Shown here: positions 7,528 to 15,759 of the stretch, piece by piece
Layout of the letters: every line of letters starts with the position of its first letter
Position numbering within the stretch: position 1 is the stretch's first letter
Source of the DNA: CBDBCU01 sp965242615
GTDB taxonomy: Bacteria; Chloroflexota; Dehalococcoidia; Lucifugimonadales; UBA3495
Direction of reading: 5' to 3'
NCBI GenBank assembly: GCA_965242615.1
Contig: CBDESR010000005.1
Location: forward strand, 1,364,001-1,428,000
DNA: 64,000 nt
Made by a program: the position numbers and the translations under genes
Notes under the pieces: model-generated
Seen by the model: the letters and a program-made list of their open reading frames with translations, nothing else
Database searches by the model: none
Told to the model about the DNA's origin: nothing

Positions 7528-8570
7528 ACGCCTGGTGTGAAATTAAAGAGGCCGAAAAGACCTTGCAGGGAAGGTGTCTTTGCCGCATAGTTAAGCCTAC
7601 CCGACGAAAGGAGGCTGGGCTATGTTGGATCCGAACACCTTCCTGACCATACTATATGTCCTGGTGGATGACTTTTGCAAATCCCTGGCGCCACCGCCCC
7701 GGCAACCAGGCCGGCCGTCGGCTTTGTCCGACAGCGAGGTAATTACTTTGCTCGGTTTCAGCCAATGGCGACGCTTCGGCAGCGAGCGGGACTTTTACCG
7801 CTACGCCGAGACCCAACTGCGGGACGCCTTCCCCCGGCTGCCCAACCGCAGCCAGTTCAACCGCCACGCCCGCCGCTGCTACGCCTTGCAAGTCGCCTTC
7901 TGGCGTTACCAGGCCGACTTGCTGGCGGAACCGGAGGGGCTTTACCAAGCCCTCGACAGCACCGCCGTGCCGACCCGGGCCGCCAAGCGACGGGGGAAGG
8001 GTTGGCTGCCGGGACAAGCCGACATCGGCTACAGCAACCGCTTGGGCTGGTATGCCGGCTTGCATCTGCTGCTGGCGGCGGGCCCGGCCGGCAACATTAC
8101 CGGGTTCAGTTTGTCCCCGGCCAGCGCCAAAGATCAGACCATGACCGAGGTTTTCCTGGCTTTTCGGCTGCATCCTCATCCTCGACTGCCCACTTTGGGC
8201 GCTTACTGCCCCTGGTATGTGGCCGACAAAGGCTTTACCGGGCGGGCGGCTCATCAACGCTGGCAGCAGGAGTATCAAGCTTGCGTTGTGACACCGCCGC
8301 AGCGCCATCGCAAGCATCCCTGGAGCTATCCTTTGCGCCGTTGGGTGGCCGGCAAGCGGCCGATTGTGGAAACCGCCTTTGCCCAGTTGCAAGGCTTTTT
8401 CCGCCTGGGGCAAGACCGGCCGCACACCCTGGAGGGCTTGCAGACGCGGCTGGTGGCCAAGATGACTATGCACAACTTCTGCATCGGGCTGAACCGTCAG
8501 TTGGGCCGGCCCAATTTGTCCTTCGCCGACCTGCTGGGCTGGTAGCCCCCAGCTATTTCACACCAAGCGT
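7528..8570 (+). mobile_element. Complete 1,043-bp insertion sequence, IS982-like
   Basis: The terminal inverted repeats are ACGCCTGGTGTGAAATTAA on the left and, read inward from the right, ACGCTTGGTGTGAAATAGC. The element is flanked by a 4-bp direct repeat, TAAA (7524-7527 and 8571-8574), and holds one transposase gene. A 160-bp relic of its left end lies at 42074-42234, and a solo end at 26407-26426, so the element has been active more than once in this genome. Confidence 0.88.
7622..8545 (+). CDS. DDE transposase (IS982-like; IS5 group possible)
   Basis: 307 residues, full length. The N-terminus LYVLVDDFCKS is characteristic of IS982-type transposases, followed by LSDSEVITLL and LPNRSQFNRH. 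Candidate catalytic acids are Asp in ALDSTAVPTR (about 111), Asp in VADKGFTG (about 202) and Glu in RPIVETAFAQLQ (about 249), the usual D-D-E order and spacing. The gene has AGGAGG 8-10 bases upstream of ATG. It cuts and joins the element's inverted ends. No frameshift is visible, so the protein is probably functional. Confidence 0.9.
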   Translation: MLDPNTFLTILYVLVDDFCKSLAPPPRQPGRPSALSDSEVITLLGFSQWRRFGSERDFYRYAETQLRDAFPRLPNRSQFNRHARRCYALQVAFWRYQADLLAEPEGLYQALDSTAVPTRAAKRRGKGWLPGQADIGYSNRLGWYAGLHLLLAAGPAGNITGFSLSPASAKDQTMTEVFLAFRLHPHPRLPTLGAYCPWYVADKGFTGRAAHQRWQQEYQACVVTPPQRHRKHPWSYPLRRWVAGKRPIVETAFAQLQGFFRLGQDRPHTLEGLQTRLVAKMTMHNFCIGLNRQLGRPNLSFADLLGW

Positions 8571-8757
8571 TAAAATGCCCGCCCTTGACTCATCTCGAGA
8601 CTTTTAGATTCCTCCCCTCGGTCGGAATGACATAGGCGGTCGACTCGGAATGACCTAGCGGCCGGATAACCCATCCGGCCGCCGTATTTTTTCGCCCCCT
8701 CCAAAAACCAAAAAATTTCGCGAAATCCCCCCTCCCCCCAATTCCCCCCAATCACAA

Positions 8758-8805
8758 AAAGGGCGGGATTTTTGGCTTGACAAAAATCCCGCCCTTTCCT
8801 ACACT
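8758..8805 (+). promoter_or_regulatory. Promoter whose -35 box lies in the loop of a 17-bp perfect inverted repeat
   Basis: AAAGGGCGGGATTTTTG (8758-8774) and its exact complement CAAAAATCCCGCCCTTT (8781-8797) surround the 6-base loop GCTTGA. TTGACA (8777-8782) spans the loop and right arm, and TACACT (8800-8805) follows at 17 bases. The start of the secreted-protein gene is 57 bases further on. The structure could be a terminator of upstream transcription, an operator over the promoter, or both. Confidence 0.55.
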
Positions 8806-8861
8806 TTTATTACCGGCTTTCCACCGGCATTAAAAGGCTCCGGCCGCCCGGAGGTATTCCT

Positions 8862-9722
8862 ATGTACCGCTACCGATTCCTCATCTCCGCTCTGACCATC
8901 ACCGCCTTGACCATCCTCCTGACCGTCGCCTCCAGCCCCGCCCAAGCCGCCCCCCGTTCCATCCCCTGGGACTGCTCCGACTGGCAAGAGTCCCCCGCCG
9001 TGGCCGATGCCGACGATGCCCGCGTCTCGATGATCCTCGAATCCCTGGCCGCCAACCGCGGCAAGTCCATCTACTGCGCCATCGACCAGTCTGACACCTG
9101 GACTAAAACCGAAACTTGGCTTGCCGGCCGGGACCGCAACGAACGGGATGACACCGTCTATTTCGGCGAAAGCGGCAACTTCCGCGGCTTTCTGGCCGCC
9201 CAAGAAGGCTATCTCACCGACGGGGAATCCGGCGTTACCGGCGTCTCCCGTGAACTCATCTTTGAATTCCCCCGGGAGGAACGCCGCGGCAAGAAAACCG
9301 TCATCAAACGCCTCAAACTCGAAGCCAGCCCCGACCGCTTGGCCCCCAGTGCTAGGGGTGCCTTGAGTACCAATTACAACTACGAAGGAGCCTATGGTTC
9401 CGGCACCGGGAGCGGGGCTTTAGGACAGGGTTGGCGGTGGTTTTGCGATTCGGGCCGGCCCGGTTTCTCCGGTCAGACCAACCGCAACCACGCCAACTAT
9501 TGCAACGGCGTTAATTGGGATCCCGTGGTACGAGCGGATGCGGAACGAGAGTGCGCCGCCCGGGGCTATCCCCGCGTCAGAGACGCCACGCCCTCCGGCA
9601 ATTGGGAATTTCGGTGGGAGGACCCGCGCCCCCTGCCCCGCAGCGGTATTCAGTACCAATTCTGGCAGGTGCGCCAATACACTGCCACCTGCGAAAAGAA
9701 AATCCGCGTCCGCCGCCGCTAA
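8862..9722 (+). CDS. Secreted protein of unknown function
   Basis: 286 residues. An N-terminal Sec signal peptide is clear: basic YRYR, hydrophobic core to about residue 25, and likely cleavage after SPAQA. The mature part begins with a Cys-containing segment (PWDCSDWQES, IYCAIDQSDTW) and ends in a basic stretch (CEKKIRVRRR). About six cysteines suggest disulphides in an exported protein. A central Gly/Ser-rich part (YGSGTGSGALG) is probably flexible. ATG at 8862 has GGAGG at a good distance. No known domain was recognised. It stands alone, between the IS and convergent dnaE. Confidence 0.75.
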   Translation: MYRYRFLISALTITALTILLTVASSPAQAAPRSIPWDCSDWQESPAVADADDARVSMILESLAANRGKSIYCAIDQSDTWTKTETWLAGRDRNERDDTVYFGESGNFRGFLAAQEGYLTDGESGVTGVSRELIFEFPREERRGKKTVIKRLKLEASPDRLAPSARGALSTNYNYEGAYGSGTGSGALGQGWRWFCDSGRPGFSGQTNRNHANYCNGVNWDPVVRADAERECAARGYPRVRDATPSGNWEFRWEDPRPLPRSGIQYQFWQVRQYTATCEKKIRVRRR

Positions 9723-9734
9723 TCCCCCCATACC

Positions 9735-9768
9735 AAAAACCGGGGCGGGTCACCTCGACCCGCCCCGG
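9735..9768 (-). terminator. Rho-independent terminator after dnaE
   Basis: CCGGGGCGGGTC (9740-9751) pairs perfectly with GACCCGCCCCGG (9757-9768) over a 5-base loop. On the minus strand it is followed by TTTTT (9739-9735), directly downstream of the dnaE stop. It may also serve the convergent gene ending at 9722. Confidence 0.85.
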
Positions 9769-9794
9769 TCTAAATCCCTGTCCCCCACTACCGC

Positions 9795-12700
9795 CTAAAA
9801 AGGCACCTCATCCACCCCCGGCCCATCCCCGTCCCACAGCAGCACCGCGCTGTTCCCCAGCAGCTCCTCCGTCTCCAGCCGCCGCTTCAACTCCTCGCAA
9901 TACCCCGTGCTGACCACCGGCAGCTCCAGCACCACCCGCCGCCCGCCGGTATGGATTTCCAGGTTCACTCGGTCTTTCCCCGGATACTCCAGCAGCAGCC
10001 GAATCACCTCCCGCAGCCGGTGCGCATCCTCCAGCGCATCCGCCGACTCCGCAATGTTCAGATAGACGGTGCGCCCGCTGTCGCCATTCTCCCGATAGCC
10101 GTTCCCGTTCCCGTTGCTATGGCTGTTGCCGTTGCCGCCATTGCTCGGCCGGTTGCTATGCCCATTCCCGTTGCCGCCGCCATTGCGCCCGTGGCCGTTC
10201 CCCCGCCGGGCTTGCCCTTGCCCTTCCCCCTTGACCGGCGTTGCCGCCGTTGCCGGCATATCCGGCGTTGCCGGCATATCCGGAGTTGCTGGAGTTGCCG
10301 CCGCCTTGGCCTGCGCCGTATCGGGAGCCGGAGCCGCCGCCGCTTCCGGCGGCGTAGCCCTAGCCGGCTGGTCCGTTGCCGCCGCCCGGTCCGTAGCGGC
10401 CGCCGGAGCCGCCCCGGCCGCATAATCCCCCGCGCCGTCCCCCGTATCCTTGACCACTGCCGCCTTGGCCGCCGGAACGGCCGGCGTAGCCGCCCCCATA
10501 ACCGCCGCCGGGACGCCCTGCGCCATCGCTTCCGCCACCGCCTGGGCCGGCGGCGTATATTCCTCCGCCATCTCCCCGGCCAGCGAATACCCATCCCCCC
10601 GCATCCGCAGCTTCCCGTTCACCCGCATCAGCTTCCCCTCCGCCCACAACTCCCCCGTCCGCTCCAGCACATCCGGCCAGATGAGCAGCTCAATCGGCCC
10701 CCCCATCAGCTCAAAGTTCACTACCAGAAACTTCTTTTGCTCCCGGGTATACCGTTCCGACAGCCCCGATACCAACCCGATGCAGTGCAGCGTCTGCCCC
10801 TGCATATCCTCCTCCAACTGGTCAATGGAATTGATCCCATCCTCCGGATCCACCGCCGCCAAGGCCATCAGCGGATTGTAGGACAGGGACACCCCCAGCA
10901 ATTCCTTTTCCCACGCCGCCTTTTCCGCCGCATTAGCGTCCGACGCGGTCAGGCTGATGCTGGTCATCTGCGGCGCTTCCTCCTGCGCCATCGCCCCGAA
11001 CAGGCTGACCTGCCCGGTGTTCCGCGTCCGGGTTTCCAATTGCGCCGTGGCCATAATCTGATCCAAGACGGCGCACAGCGCCCCCCGCGGCCCCAAAGCG
11101 TCAAAAGCCCCCGCCTTCACCAGATTCTCCAAAGTCCGCCGGTTCAAGCTGCCCACATCCGCCCGCCGGCAGAAATCCTCGATGGAAGTATAGGGGCCGT
11201 TCTCCCGCCGCTCCTGCACCAGCGGCCGTACCGCCCCCTCCCCCACCGTCTTGATGGCGGACAGCCCGAACCGCAGCCCCGGCCGCTCGCCGCTTTCCTT
11301 GTCAATGGCGAAAAACTCCCCGGACAGGTTCACATCCGGCGGCAGCACCGGAATCCCCAGCTTGGAACATTCGTTAATCGAACTGACCATCCGCTCCGGG
11401 TTGTCCAGCCGCGCGTTCAGCACCGACGCCATATACTCCACCGGATAATGCGCCTTGAAATACGCCGTCCAGTAGGAAATCAGGGCGTAGCTGACGCTGT
11501 GCGCCTTGTTAAAGGCATAGCCGGCAAAGGGTTCAATCAGGTCAAAAACCTGTACCGCCAATGCCTGCTCGAACCCCTTGCCCAAGGCCCCGGCGATAAA
11601 CCGCTCCCGTTCCTCCGCCATCAGCGCGGCGATTTTCTTGCCCATCGCCTTGCGCACCGTATCCGCCTCCCCCAAAGTATAGCCGGCAAAGTTCTGCAAA
11701 ATCAGCAGCACCTGATCCTGATAGACGATAACCCCGTAGGTTTCATCCAGCAGTTCCTGCAAGCTCGGATGGGGATAGGTAATCGGCGCCCGCCCGTGCT
11801 TGGCTTCAATAAAGGTGTCAATATGCTCCATCGGCCCCGGCCGGTACAGGGCAATCATCGCCGCAATATCGTTCAGGCTCGACGGTTTCAGTTCCTTGAT
11901 ATACCGCTGCATCCCCGCGCTTTCCAACTGAAACAAGTCCGTAGTCTTGCCCGAGGACAGCAGGTCAAAAGTCGGCTTGTCATCCAGCGGCAGCCGCCCC
12001 AGGTCAATCTTGACCCCTTGGGACTCGTCCACCAGCTGCACCGCCCGATCCAGAATAGTCAGGTTAGTCAGCCCCAGAAAGTCCATTTTCAACAGCCCCA
12101 GCTTGGCCACCGGGTCCATCGAATACTGGGTCATCATCACCGGGCTGTTTTCATCCCCCCGGCTCGGCCGCTGCAACGGCACCGTCTCGGTCAGCGGCTC
12201 GTCGGCAATCAGCACCCCGGCCGCGTGGGTGCTGACATGATGGACAATCCCCTCTAACCCTTGGGCGTCATCCACCAGCTTATGGATTTTTTCATCCCCC
12301 TGATAAGTGGCTTGCAGCTCCGGGTTCACCCGCAACGCATCCGCCAAAGTCCGCGACTTGAACGGCACCATCCGGGCAATGCGATCCACATCCCCGTAAC
12401 TCATCCCCAAGCTCCGCCCCACATCCCGCAGCGCCGCTTTGGCCCCCATCGTCCCAAAGGTGATAATCTGCGCTACCCGGTCGCTGCCGTACCGTTCAAT
12501 CACATAGTGCAGCACCTCGTCCCGCCGGTCATCCTGAAAGTCCATATCAATGTCCGGCATCTCCTTGCGCTCCATATTCAGGAACCGCTCAAAGACCAGC
12601 CGATACTCCAACGGATCCACATCGGTGATGCCCAGACAGTACAGGGCGACGCTGGCCGCCGCGCTCCCCCGCACCGCCGACATTATCCCCCGCCGCCGCA

Positions 12701-13730
12701 CAAAATCCATTATGTCCCACACCACCAGGAAATAGTTGGCGAACTGGGTATAACGGATGACCTCCAGTTCGTACTTCAGCCGCTCCTCCGCCTCCGCCGT
12801 CGGCTTGGGGTAGCGGCGGCGGAATCCCTCCCGGCAGATTTGCGCCAGATACTCGTCGGCGTCCATATTGTCCGGCGTCGGATACTTGGGCAAATGGGTT
12901 AAGCCAAAGCCCAACTCCACATTGCACATTTCCGCAATGCGCTGCGTATTTTCCAACGCCGCCGGATATTCGGCAAAAAGGGCGGCCATTTCCTCCGGAC
13001 TTTTGATATAATAGGAATCGTCCTCCATCCGCAGCCGCTTTTCATCCTGCACCGTGGTGTTGGTCTGGATGCAGATGTAGATGTCCTGCAAGGGCGATTC
13101 GTGCTGGTGGACGTAGTGGGCATCGTTAGTCGCCACCAGCGGCAGCCCAAATTCCTTGCTGAACGCGGTCAGCCCGGCATTGATGGCCGGCAGCTGCTCC
13201 ACGTGCTCGTGCCGTTGCAACTCCAGGAAATAATTTTCCCCGAACAGTTCCCGATACCAGCCGATCCGCCGCCGGGCATCCTCCATACTGCCCGCGGCAA
13301 TCAGCCGCGGCACTTCCGCCGAGGCGCACCCGGAAAGGCAGACCAAGCCCTGGCTGTACTGTTCCAGCAGTTCGTTGTCAATGCGCGGCCGGTAGTGAAA
13401 CCCCTCCAGATTCGCCTTGGTCACCAACTGCATCAAATTGCGGTACCCGGTGTTGTCCCGGGCCAGCAGTACCAGATGATAAGGGCTGCGTTCCGCGCCG
13501 CTGCGGTCGTGGCGGCTGTTGTGCGCCACATAAACCTCGCAGCCGATAATGGGCTTTATGCCCACTTCCTTGCATTCCGAATAAAAGTCCACCACCCCGT
13601 ACAAGTTGCCGTGGTCGGTAATGGCCAGGGAATCCATCCCCAAATCCCGAACTTCACGGACGAGCTCGGGGATGCGGCTGATGCCGTCGAGCATACTGTA
13701 TTCGGTGTGGGTGTGCAGGTGGGTGAACAA
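9795..13730 (-). CDS. dnaE: DNA polymerase III subunit alpha
   Basis: 1,311 residues, the replicative polymerase. The N-terminal PHP domain starts FTHLHTHTEYSMLDG. The palm-domain signature PDIDMDFQDDRR lies near residue 390, and AFNKAHSVSYALISYWTAYF is the usual region before the tandem helix-hairpin-helix. An OB fold (HCIGLVSGLSERYT) starts near 1000. An unusual linker follows at about 1055-1215, first Ala/Pro/Thr-rich with repeats of PATPDM and then Asn/Gly/His-rich, before a final 90-residue domain (TVYLNIAES to DEVPF) typical of DnaE1 tails. The start is TTG at 13730 with AGGAGG upstream. The gene stands alone and ends at a strong terminator. Confidence 0.95.
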   Translation of the reverse strand: MFTHLHTHTEYSMLDGISRIPELVREVRDLGMDSLAITDHGNLYGVVDFYSECKEVGIKPIIGCEVYVAHNSRHDRSGAERSPYHLVLLARDNTGYRNLMQLVTKANLEGFHYRPRIDNELLEQYSQGLVCLSGCASAEVPRLIAAGSMEDARRRIGWYRELFGENYFLELQRHEHVEQLPAINAGLTAFSKEFGLPLVATNDAHYVHQHESPLQDIYICIQTNTTVQDEKRLRMEDDSYYIKSPEEMAALFAEYPAALENTQRIAEMCNVELGFGLTHLPKYPTPDNMDADEYLAQICREGFRRRYPKPTAEAEERLKYELEVIRYTQFANYFLVVWDIMDFVRRRGIMSAVRGSAAASVALYCLGITDVDPLEYRLVFERFLNMERKEMPDIDMDFQDDRRDEVLHYVIERYGSDRVAQIITFGTMGAKAALRDVGRSLGMSYGDVDRIARMVPFKSRTLADALRVNPELQATYQGDEKIHKLVDDAQGLEGIVHHVSTHAAGVLIADEPLTETVPLQRPSRGDENSPVMMTQYSMDPVAKLGLLKMDFLGLTNLTILDRAVQLVDESQGVKIDLGRLPLDDKPTFDLLSSGKTTDLFQLESAGMQRYIKELKPSSLNDIAAMIALYRPGPMEHIDTFIEAKHGRAPITYPHPSLQELLDETYGVIVYQDQVLLILQNFAGYTLGEADTVRKAMGKKIAALMAEERERFIAGALGKGFEQALAVQVFDLIEPFAGYAFNKAHSVSYALISYWTAYFKAHYPVEYMASVLNARLDNPERMVSSINECSKLGIPVLPPDVNLSGEFFAIDKESGERPGLRFGLSAIKTVGEGAVRPLVQERRENGPYTSIEDFCRRADVGSLNRRTLENLVKAGAFDALGPRGALCAVLDQIMATAQLETRTRNTGQVSLFGAMAQEEAPQMTSISLTASDANAAEKAAWEKELLGVSLSYNPLMALAAVDPEDGINSIDQLEEDMQGQTLHCIGLVSGLSERYTREQKKFLVVNFELMGGPIELLIWPDVLERTGELWAEGKLMRVNGKLRMRGDGYSLAGEMAEEYTPPAQAVAEAMAQGVPAAVMGAATPAVPAAKAAVVKDTGDGAGDYAAGAAPAAATDRAAATDQPARATPPEAAAAPAPDTAQAKAAATPATPDMPATPDMPATAATPVKGEGQGQARRGNGHGRNGGGNGNGHSNRPSNGGNGNSHSNGNGNGYRENGDSGRTVYLNIAESADALEDAHRLREVIRLLLEYPGKDRVNLEIHTGGRRVVLELPVVSTGYCEELKRRLETEELLGNSAVLLWDGDGPGVDEVPF

Positions 13731-14047
13731 GGGTGGGCTGGCCTCCTGGCGGCGCGGCGGATTTGCTGATTAGGGTTAAACACTAATACAAACCCGCCGG
13801 CTTAGCAAGGCAGGATGACCTGAATTGCCGGGCAATTTCCGCGCCGGCCGCCCTATCCCGGAACTGCTAACCCCTAGCCGGCAAGTTGCGGCCCGGTATT
13901 GGCTGGATAGAGCGGGTCGCCGCCGCCCGGCCGCCGGGGATACTGTCCGAAGTCCCCGGCGGCCGTCGCCGGGCGGTCTGCTGGAAATTAGCCGGGGCGG
14001 TTAGGTAACCCCGACCCGCCGGGCCGGGGCTGGCCGCTGCCCCCGCC
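13731..14047. other. Intergenic region with a large GC-rich hairpin
   Basis: About 317 bases between dnaE and the zinc-ribbon gene. The only clear structure is a perfect 12-bp stem GGCCGCCGGGGA/TCCCCGGCGGCC around 13931-13965, with outer GC-rich arms that extend it. It lies downstream of the zinc-ribbon gene on the minus strand and could be its terminator, though no T run follows. No convincing promoter for dnaE was identified. Confidence 0.5.
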
Positions 14048-14296
14048 CTAAAACTCATCATCGTCATCCTCGGTTTGCGCTTCGGCTTGTGCCAACTGCA
14101 CCTGCTCCCGGTGCCGCGCCTTTTCCTCATTCCAGTAGGGCGCTTCCACATAGTTGCGGAACTCCCGCTGCGCGCCGCAGTTTTGGCAAATCCCGGGGCT
14201 GAACGGGCCCGTGGCCGCTTGGATTATCCAGTGATGCCGACATTGGGCCGGACTTTCCGCTTCCGCGGTCGGGGTGGACGAACTCTGCTGGGTCAT
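14048..14296 (-). CDS. Small zinc-ribbon-like protein
   Basis: 82 residues. The core CRHHWII..SPGICQNCGAQREF contains one Cys-His-His set and a CxxC pair spaced to hold a metal ion. The flanks are disordered: a Ser/Thr/Glu-rich N-terminus and a very acidic tail (TEDDDDEF). Small proteins of this shape are known from several bacterial phyla without assigned function. The start is ATG at 14296 behind TAGGAGAAG. The gene has its own promoter (14324-14352). A nucleic-acid or protein-binding role is only a guess from the fold. Confidence 0.75.
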   Translation of the reverse strand: MTQQSSSTPTAEAESPAQCRHHWIIQAATGPFSPGICQNCGAQREFRNYVEAPYWNEEKARHREQVQLAQAEAQTEDDDDEF

Positions 14297-14609
14297 AACG
14301 CTTCTCCTATTACAATATGATATATATTATCACCATTCCCCACCCTTGTCAACCCTTTTGCCCAAAATTAACAATAATCATTATTATAAATTATAACCCT
14401 AATCTACCATTACCCCAGCACATAACTCCAGTTGCCTAACTTGTTGGCCCTTTGTAAGATAGATACTATACTATCATCTATATCATAATAACTGCATATA
14501 TACCGATATTGCCCTCAAACTACCCTGACCAATGTCGCCAAGTCTTTATTCCATTAAATAATAATGCTATGCCAACCCCTGATAACGCCGCCGGCGGCAA
14601 ATCCAGCCG
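14297..14609. other. AT-rich intergenic island
   Basis: Around 14310-14575 base composition drops sharply compared with the GC-rich surroundings, with runs such as AATAATCATTATTATAAATT and CATCTATATCATAATAAC. Apart from the promoter at 14324-14352, no gene is visible. The stretch contains several partial inverted repeats (GATAGATAC..TATC near 14460). It may be a regulatory or bending region, or acquired DNA. Confidence 0.5.
14324..14352 (-). promoter_or_regulatory. Promoter of the zinc-ribbon gene
   Basis: On the minus strand TTGACA (14352-14347) and TAATAT (14329-14324) are spaced by 17 bases. An inverted repeat TGATA-N5-TATCA overlaps the -10 box and could be an operator. The start codon is about 27 bases below the -10 box. 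Confidence 0.65.
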
Positions 14610-14648
14610 GCAAAAGAAAACGCCCCGGCGGTTTCGACCGCCGGGGCG
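14610..14648 (-). terminator. Rho-independent terminator of the UGSC operon
   Basis: CGCCCCGGCGGT and ACCGCCGGGGCG form a perfect 12-bp stem (14621-14648) with a 4-base loop. On the minus strand TTTTCTTTTG follows, and the hairpin sits about 30 bases after the stop of the operon's last gene. Confidence 0.9.
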
Positions 14649-14679
14649 CGCTGCTTGCCTGCTATCGGGAAAATCCGGG

Positions 14680-15759
14680 TCAGCCCGGTCGTTCAATCTC
14701 CTGCGTTACTATCCGGGTTACACCCCAGCCGGCCAGCCACGCCGAATGTCGCCCGTCGCCGCCCGCCACTACTACCATCAGGTCATCAGCGTCCCGCACC
14801 ACCGGCACCAGCGTCTCCGGGTCGCTCTCGTCAATCCACGCCGGCCAGTTGCGGTTGCCGTAGTGGGCAATATCCTTCAGCCGGGACAAGGGCATCCGGG
14901 CGTTCTGAAAGATATATTGCCGCACATCGGCTTTAGACAAGCCGGAGGCGTGGATTTCCGCCGCGTGTTCCGGGCATAAAACCAGCGTCAACTGCGCCCC
15001 GGTGCCGGTCTGATAGTAGTTGGAAAAGCCCAAAGTGCGGATCGCGCCCACCAGCGTCCGTAACACCGCAATGCCGGTGGAGGAAGTGCTTTCCATTATC
15101 GGGTACATTCCCCGAATGCCGGTCAGCGTAACCATACTGGCCGCCGCCGGCAGCCCCAACTCGATATGCCGCGGCTCCCAAGGGCTGCGCGCCTCATTTT
15201 CCGCAAAGCAGAAACTGTAGCGGGCCGGCAAAGCCAAGGTAGCCTTGTCCATCTCCCCCGGCACCAAGCCGGCCACATTGCGGACAAAGAGCCGCAAGGC
15301 CCGCCCGATAGCGGCATTAGCCCGGTGTCCCGGCCCGAAACACCCGGAATCGCCGTTGATACCCAATTCTTGCGCGATGGGCCCGTTGACGATAATCGCC
15401 GGCGCGGCCCCGCCGGTAGTAGCCTGTACGCTGGCAATGTTGAACCCCGGTTGCAAAGCTGCCTTGACCGCCGCCACAACCACCGGAAAATGCGCCGGCT
15501 TGCACCCGGCCATCACCGCGTTAATGGCGACCTTTTCCAGGGTAACTTGAGCGTTGCGCGGCTGCACCACCCCCAGGGAAGTATCCGGGGCTTGGCCGTA
15601 GGGCCGCAGCATTGCCGCCACCAGTTCCTCGGTAGCCGGCACTACCGGCAGCCCGTCGGTCCAACCCCGTTCCTCATAGTAATCCTGAATGGCGGCAAAG
15701 TCGGCGGACACCTCAACCCGGCGGGATTGCAAGTCCAGCGGATTGCTCGGACTGGTCAT
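14680..15759 (-). CDS. Conserved protein with WTDGLPVVPATEE motif, partner of the UGSC selenoprotein operon
   Basis: 359 residues from ATG at 15759, which overlaps the stop of the upstream AIM24 gene (TGATG), so translation is probably coupled. The N-terminus carries DYYEERGWTDGLPVVPATEE. Central parts include a Cys-Gly-Pro-Gly motif (GDSGCFGPGHRANAAIGRAL) and GIRGMYPIMESTSSTG. No signal peptide and no recognised catalytic motif are seen. From memory, proteins opening with WTDGLPVVPPT occur near UGSC-motif genes in Chloroflexota and Actinomycetota, which matches the context here, but this was not checked. The function is unknown. Confidence 0.75.
   Translation of the reverse strand: MTSPSNPLDLQSRRVEVSADFAAIQDYYEERGWTDGLPVVPATEELVAAMLRPYGQAPDTSLGVVQPRNAQVTLEKVAINAVMAGCKPAHFPVVVAAVKAALQPGFNIASVQATTGGAAPAIIVNGPIAQELGINGDSGCFGPGHRANAAIGRALRLFVRNVAGLVPGEMDKATLALPARYSFCFAENEARSPWEPRHIELGLPAAASMVTLTGIRGMYPIMESTSSTGIAVLRTLVGAIRTLGFSNYYQTGTGAQLTLVLCPEHAAEIHASGLSKADVRQYIFQNARMPLSRLKDIAHYGNRNWPAWIDESDPETLVPVVRDADDLMVVVAGGDGRHSAWLAGWGVTRIVTQEIERPG

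Larger units (their letters stand above)
7496..8632. repeat. Palindromic repeat (TGTCATTCCGAGG family), copy 3, split by an insertion sequence
   Basis: The left arm (TGTCATTCCGAGGCGTAGCC, 7496 onward, to TAAA 7524-7527) and the right arm (8571-8632, ending GGTCGGAATGACA) belong to one palindromic unit. Removing 7528-8570 and one TAAA restores a unit closely matching the reverse complement of copy 2 at 999-1088, including the central CTTGACTC. The insertion sequence therefore landed inside an existing repeat. Confidence 0.8.

Noticed and set aside
10058..12257. Long plus-strand frames opposite dnaE
   Set aside because: They are Arg/Pro-rich shadows of a well-conserved gene with no ribosome sites.
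13931..13965. Rho-independent terminator of the zinc-ribbon gene
   Set aside because: The stem is strong but no T run follows on the minus strand, so it is noted only as a hairpin in the intergenic entry.
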